From: Alphaproteobacteria bacterium
GTDB taxonomy: Bacteria > Pseudomonadota > Alphaproteobacteria > Rhodobacterales > Rhodobacteraceae
NCBI GenBank assembly: GCA_009908505.1
Contig: JAAAPD010000017.1
Span: 1 to 64,000 of the forward strand
Reading direction: 5' to 3'
Length of the DNA: 64,000 bases
Position numbers and translations under genes: made by a program. The notes below the pieces were generated by a model that worked only from the letters and a program-made list of their open reading frames with translations, did not search any database and had not been told where the DNA came from. Position 1 is the stretch's first letter; each line of letters opens with the position of its first letter. Below, one piece after another: positions 60,844 to 64,000 of this stretch.

Positions 60844-61755
60844 TTAATGCGCAGGCTTGATGAAGGTGCCGTTGCGCAGCTCGCGCATGGCCTGCTGCAG
60901 CTCCTCGCGCGTGTTCATGACGATGGGGCCGTGCCAGGCAACGGGCTCCTCGATCGGCGCCCCCGAGATCAACAGGAACCGCACGCCCTCTTCCCCGGCC
61001 TGCACCGTGACCTCGTCGCCGGTTCCGAACCGGACAAGCGTGCGGTCGCCGGACATGTCGCGTATATTGACCTCCTCGCCCATGACCTCTTTTTCCAGCA
61101 GCACGCCCGCCGGCGCGCTGGCATCGACAAAGGCGCCCCGCCCGGCAAAGACATAGGCGAAGGCACGGCGGTAGGTGTCGATCCGAAAGGTCTTTTTCAC
61201 ACCCGGCGGGATCGAAATATCCAGGTATTGCGGATCGGCGGCGATCCCGTCGACCGGGCCGGTTCGGCCCCAGAATTCACCGACAACCACCCGCACCACG
61301 GTGCCGTCATCGTCGATCACCTCGGGGATGTCCTTGGCCTGCACGTCCTGGTAGCGCGGCGCGGTCATCTTCTGCGCCGCGGGCAGGTTGCCCCACAACT
61401 GAAAGCCGTGCATCTGGCCGGCCGCGTTTCCCTTTGGCATTTCCTGGTGCAGGATGCCCGACCCCGCGGTCATCCATTGCACGTCGCCCGCGCCCAGCGT
61501 GCCGGTATTGCCCAGGGAGTCCCCATGTTCGACCGTGCCGTTCAGCACGTAGGTGATGGTCTCGATTCCCCGGTGCGGATGCCAGGGAAAGCCGCGCAGG
61601 TAATGGTCGGGCACATCGTTGCGGAAGTCGTCGAACAGCAGGAACGGGTCCAGTTCGGACGGGTCCTGGAAACCGAATGCCCGGTGCAGGTGCACCCCGG
61701 CCCCTTCCATCGTGGGTGTGGCCTTGCGGGTTTCGAGGGTGGGACGGATGGACAT
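60844..61755 (-). CDS. pirin family protein
   Basis: A 303-residue pirin (bicupin). The N-terminal cupin has [27 protein letters not shown] and [13 protein letters not shown] with the histidine/glutamate metal ligands (His-His-His-Glu pattern). The C-terminal pirin domain has [18 protein letters not shown]. Some bacterial pirins are quercetinases or redox sensors, and others bind pyruvate dehydrogenase; the role here is undefined. The start at 61755 has an AGGAGG ribosome site. It stands between the Att-like module and waaA. Confidence 0.93.
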   Translation of the reverse strand: MSIRPTLETRKATPTMEGAGVHLHRAFGFQDPSELDPFLLFDDFRNDVPDHYLRGFPWHPHRGIETITYVLNGTVEHGDSLGNTGTLGAGDVQWMTAGSGILHQEMPKGNAAGQMHGFQLWGNLPAAQKMTAPRYQDVQAKDIPEVIDDDGTVVRVVVGEFWGRTGPVDGIAADPQYLDISIPPGVKKTFRIDTYRRAFAYVFAGRGAFVDASAPAGVLLEKEVMGEEVNIRDMSGDRTLVRFGTGDEVTVQAGEEGVRFLLISGAPIEEPVAWHGPIVMNTREELQQAMRELRNGTFIKPAH

Positions 61756-61852
61756 GGAACGCCTCCTGTTTCTGCTGACCCATGATCTAGGGCGCGCTGG
61801 CGCCTTGCCACAAGCCGCACCGGCCAACCGCCCCTGTGCAGGGGCGCACAGA

Positions 61853-63112
61853 TCAATAGGCCAGTTGCTCCAGGATCGCTTCGAGCGCCGCATCGGTCGC
61901 GCCCCGGCTCCGGCGGACAACCCGCGCGGCGGCGCGGGTCACGGCCCGTTGGTCGCCGTCCCGCAAACGCAGCACGCCCTGGGCCAGCTCTGCGGCCCCG
62001 CCCACCTGGATCGCGCCGCCCTCGGCCCGAAGCGCGGCGTAGATCTCGCGGAAATTGTCCACATGGGGCCCGAACAGCACGGCCGATTCCAGTTCCGCCG
62101 GCTCATAGGGGTTGTGCCCGCCGATCCGCTCCAGCGATCCGCCGATGAAGGACACCGGGGCCAGCCGGAACCACAGCCCCAACTCGCCCATCGTGTCGGC
62201 CAGGTAGACATCCGTATGCCCGTCGGGGACCTCGCCCTTGCTGCGCTGCGCCATAGTCAGGCCGCGGGCCCGCACCAGCGCGGCGACCTGCTCGGCGCGC
62301 TCGGCATGGCGCGGCACCAGCACAAGCAGCCCGCCGACCCGGGCATGGGCGTCCAGCACAACCGCCTCTTCCCCCGCATGGGTCGAGGCCGCGCACCAGA
62401 CGGGCCGCGCGCCGATTGCCGAACGTAGCCGCGCCAGGGCTTCCGGGTCATGCGGCAACGGCGGCCGGTCCTGTTTCAGCGCGCCGGTCAGGCGCACGCG
62501 GTCGCCGTTCACCCCGATGGCTCGCATGGCGTTCAGGGTCGTCTCCTCTTGCACGTGGATCTGCCGGAACGGGGCCAGAAGCACCCGCGCCGTAGCCGCG
62601 AAACGCTGCCAGCGCGCCGCCGTCCGGGCCGAGACCCGCGCATTCAGCAGCAGCATCGGCACATCGCGCCGCGCCACCTCGTAGAGCATGCGCGGCCAAA
62701 GCTCGCTTTCCACCCAGACCGCCACGTTGGGCTGCCAGTGTTGCAGGAACCGGCGGCAGACCCGCTTTGTGTCATATGGCGCTACCTGGTGAAAGGCGCG
62801 CGGCGGCAAGTCGCGCGCCAGCATCCGGGCCGAACTGCGCGTGGTCGAGGTGACCATGACCTGCACATCGGGCACCGTGGCCAGAAGCCGTTCGATCAGC
62901 GGCAGGATCGACTGGGTCTCGCCGACGCTGGCGGCATGGAACCAGACCAGCCGCCCCTCCGGCCGCTCGTGCCCGGGCCGCCCCCAGCGTTCGGCAACCC
63001 GGTCCGGGTCCTCCTTGCCGTTGGCCAGGGCCCGGCGTTGCCACAGCGCAAAGCCCGGCCCGGTGACCCGGCTCGCGATCATGTAGAGCCTGTGCGGAAC
63101 CGAAAACGCCAT
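61853..63112 (-). CDS. waaA: 3-deoxy-D-manno-octulosonic acid (Kdo) transferase
   Basis: A 419-residue GT30-type Kdo transferase that adds Kdo to lipid A precursor at the inner face of the cytoplasmic membrane. The N-terminal membrane-associated segment is followed by WFHAASVGETQS with the catalytic Glu65. VWVESELWPRML and LLNARVSARTAARW are the other family signatures. The C-terminal CMP-Kdo domain has FIGGSLERIGGHNPYEPAEL. The Met at 63112 gives the family length. It starts 10 bp after the acyltransferase stop, and both serve lipid A synthesis. Confidence 0.95.
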   Translation of the reverse strand: MAFSVPHRLYMIASRVTGPGFALWQRRALANGKEDPDRVAERWGRPGHERPEGRLVWFHAASVGETQSILPLIERLLATVPDVQVMVTSTTRSSARMLARDLPPRAFHQVAPYDTKRVCRRFLQHWQPNVAVWVESELWPRMLYEVARRDVPMLLLNARVSARTAARWQRFAATARVLLAPFRQIHVQEETTLNAMRAIGVNGDRVRLTGALKQDRPPLPHDPEALARLRSAIGARPVWCAASTHAGEEAVVLDAHARVGGLLVLVPRHAERAEQVAALVRARGLTMAQRSKGEVPDGHTDVYLADTMGELGLWFRLAPVSFIGGSLERIGGHNPYEPAELESAVLFGPHVDNFREIYAALRAEGGAIQVGGAAELAQGVLRLRDGDQRAVTRAAARVVRRSRGATDAALEAILEQLAY

Positions 63113-63122
63113 AGCCGCCGCC

Positions 63123-64000
63123 TCAGCCCGATTCCGGGCGTCGGTCGCCCCCGGCCTTGCGGGCCCGCCGCCCCCGACGCCCCTTCCAGCGCCGGTGGGT
63201 CCAGATCCACTGCCCCATATGGGCCCCGACCCGGCGTTCCAGGCTGTCATTGAGCGCCTGCGTCATGGTCAGGGGATCGGAATGGGGAACCGGTACCTCG
63301 GCGATCAGGTCGAACCCGATCCCGTCGGGCCGGCGAATGCCGTAAACCGGCACCAGCAGCGCATCGTATTTCAGGGCCAGGTCCGCGGCCGAGGTCGCCG
63401 TCATCGCCGGCTTGCCGAAAAACGTCAACGGCGCGCCCTGGTCCATGTGCTGGTCGATCAGGATCGCCAGCACCCCGCCGCCACGCAGATGCCGGACCAT
63501 CGCCGCCATGCCCTTTCGGCCGCGCGCGAAAAGCATCCCGCCATTGGCCTCCATCGCGGCGCGATAGCGCCGGTTGAACAGCCGGTTGTTGAACGGACGA
63601 TAGAGCGCCCCGACCCGGTGCCCCGCCAGGATCAGCGCGGTGCGAAAAGCGTCGTAATTGCCGATATGGCCGGACACGACGATCACCGGGCGCCCCGCCC
63701 GCTGCGCCTGCGCCAGGTCCTCGGCGCCATCCCCGGTGATCGGGGTGCCGCGCACCTGTTGCATCATCCCCTCGGGTGAAAACACCTCAGCGAAGACCCG
63801 GCCGATCGTGTCCGGCACCGCCCGCTCAATCTCAGTGGCCTCGAACCGCTCCAGCCCGGGGCGCACCAGAGCGAGGTTGTCGCGAATGCGCCGCCGCAGC
63901 CCGAGAGGGCCCGACAGCCACCGCATCACCCGTCCCGCAAGGCGCACTCGCAGGCGATAAGGCAACAGGCGCAACAGCGTCAGAACGGCCATCACCGCCG
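63123..64000 (-). CDS. LpxL/HtrB-type lipid A acyltransferase, cut by the window edge
   Basis: At least 290 residues of a lysophospholipid-acyltransferase-family protein that adds a secondary acyl chain to lipid A. The HX4D motif is seen as SGHIGNYDAFR; LYRPFNNRLFNRRY and the arginine-rich DQHMDQGAPLTFFGKPA are further blocks. A GTG-ATG pair occurs at 63993-63990, but homologues carry more N-terminal residues and the frame stays open to the edge, so the true start probably lies outside. The C-terminus is lysine/arginine-rich (WKGRRGRRARKAGG). Confidence 0.88.
   Translation of the reverse strand, partial: AVMAVLTLLRLLPYRLRVRLAGRVMRWLSGPLGLRRRIRDNLALVRPGLERFEATEIERAVPDTIGRVFAEVFSPEGMMQQVRGTPITGDGAEDLAQAQRAGRPVIVVSGHIGNYDAFRTALILAGHRVGALYRPFNNRLFNRRYRAAMEANGGMLFARGRKGMAAMVRHLRGGGVLAILIDQHMDQGAPLTFFGKPAMTATSAADLALKYDALLVPVYGIRRPDGIGFDLIAEVPVPHSDPLTMTQALNDSLERRVGAHMGQWIWTHRRWKGRRGRRARKAGGDRRPESG

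Overview
The window is a stretch of a high-GC alphaproteobacterial chromosome, most likely from the Rhodobacteraceae (Roseobacter group). The signs are the core gene orders infA-maf-RNase E/G-yacG-tRNA-Phe and murA-DUF2948-hisD-UPF0262-phosphatase, dense minus-strand operons joined by ATGA, GTGA or TGATG overlaps, TRAP and sugar-type ABC importers, a LysE exporter, and orthologues typical of that family (UPF0262, DUF2948, the 55-residue basic protein before murA). No phage, plasmid replication or CRISPR features were seen.

Layout. 1-10.4 kb is a housekeeping block read leftward: tRNA-Phe, yacG, RNase E/G, maf, infA, then an accessory insert (nitrilase-type hydrolase, DUF4242 protein with a divergent HxlR regulator and an operator-like dyad, GNAT, NTF2-like), then LMW phosphatase, UPF0262, hisD, DUF2948, murA and tRNA-Thr. 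10.3-15.1 kb holds an acyl-CoA synthetase, a LysE-family exporter, an ABC exporter and tRNA-Gly. 15.3-21.6 kb is a TRAP importer with its own two-component system (dctB-dctD-dctP-dctQ-dctM); the DctD-like regulator lacks the sigma-54 contact loop.

21.6-27.3 kb is an accessory, decaying island. It has an IS5-type transposase remnant, a LysR gene, an oxidoreductase gene with an in-frame amber codon, a DJ-1/PfpI protein, a small DMT permease, an SDR gene with a one-base frameshift, an orphan XdhC gene and a broken BLUF photoreceptor gene. 27.6-36.2 kb carries a CLC-family protein without the usual gating glutamates, an orphan periplasmic binding protein, a divergent pair of ferric-reductase-like oxidoreductase and pentaheme cytochrome c, ilvD and a lytic transglycosylase.

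36.2-56.7 kb is the most interesting part: a large, apparently undescribed catabolic locus. The leftward array runs from a MalK-type ATPase through a binding protein and two permeases to a SnoaL-like protein, a HisD/HpsN-type dehydrogenase, another SnoaL, an SDR, a LacI regulator, another SnoaL, a cupin, a HAD-like protein, a methyltransferase, a MetE-like protein, a hydrolase and an RraA-like protein. The rightward array is SnoaL, amidohydrolase, thioesterase, 3-hydroxyisobutyrate-dehydrogenase-like protein and aldehyde dehydrogenase. A LacI-type operator lies between the two arrays. The set reads as import of a small polar substrate followed by stepwise alcohol and aldehyde oxidation, lactone or ester hydrolysis and C-C cleavage; the substrate is not evident.

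56.7-64 kb holds an AttH/FtsX/LolD-type export module, a pirin, and two lipid A/LPS genes (waaA and an LpxL-type acyltransferase cut by the window edge).
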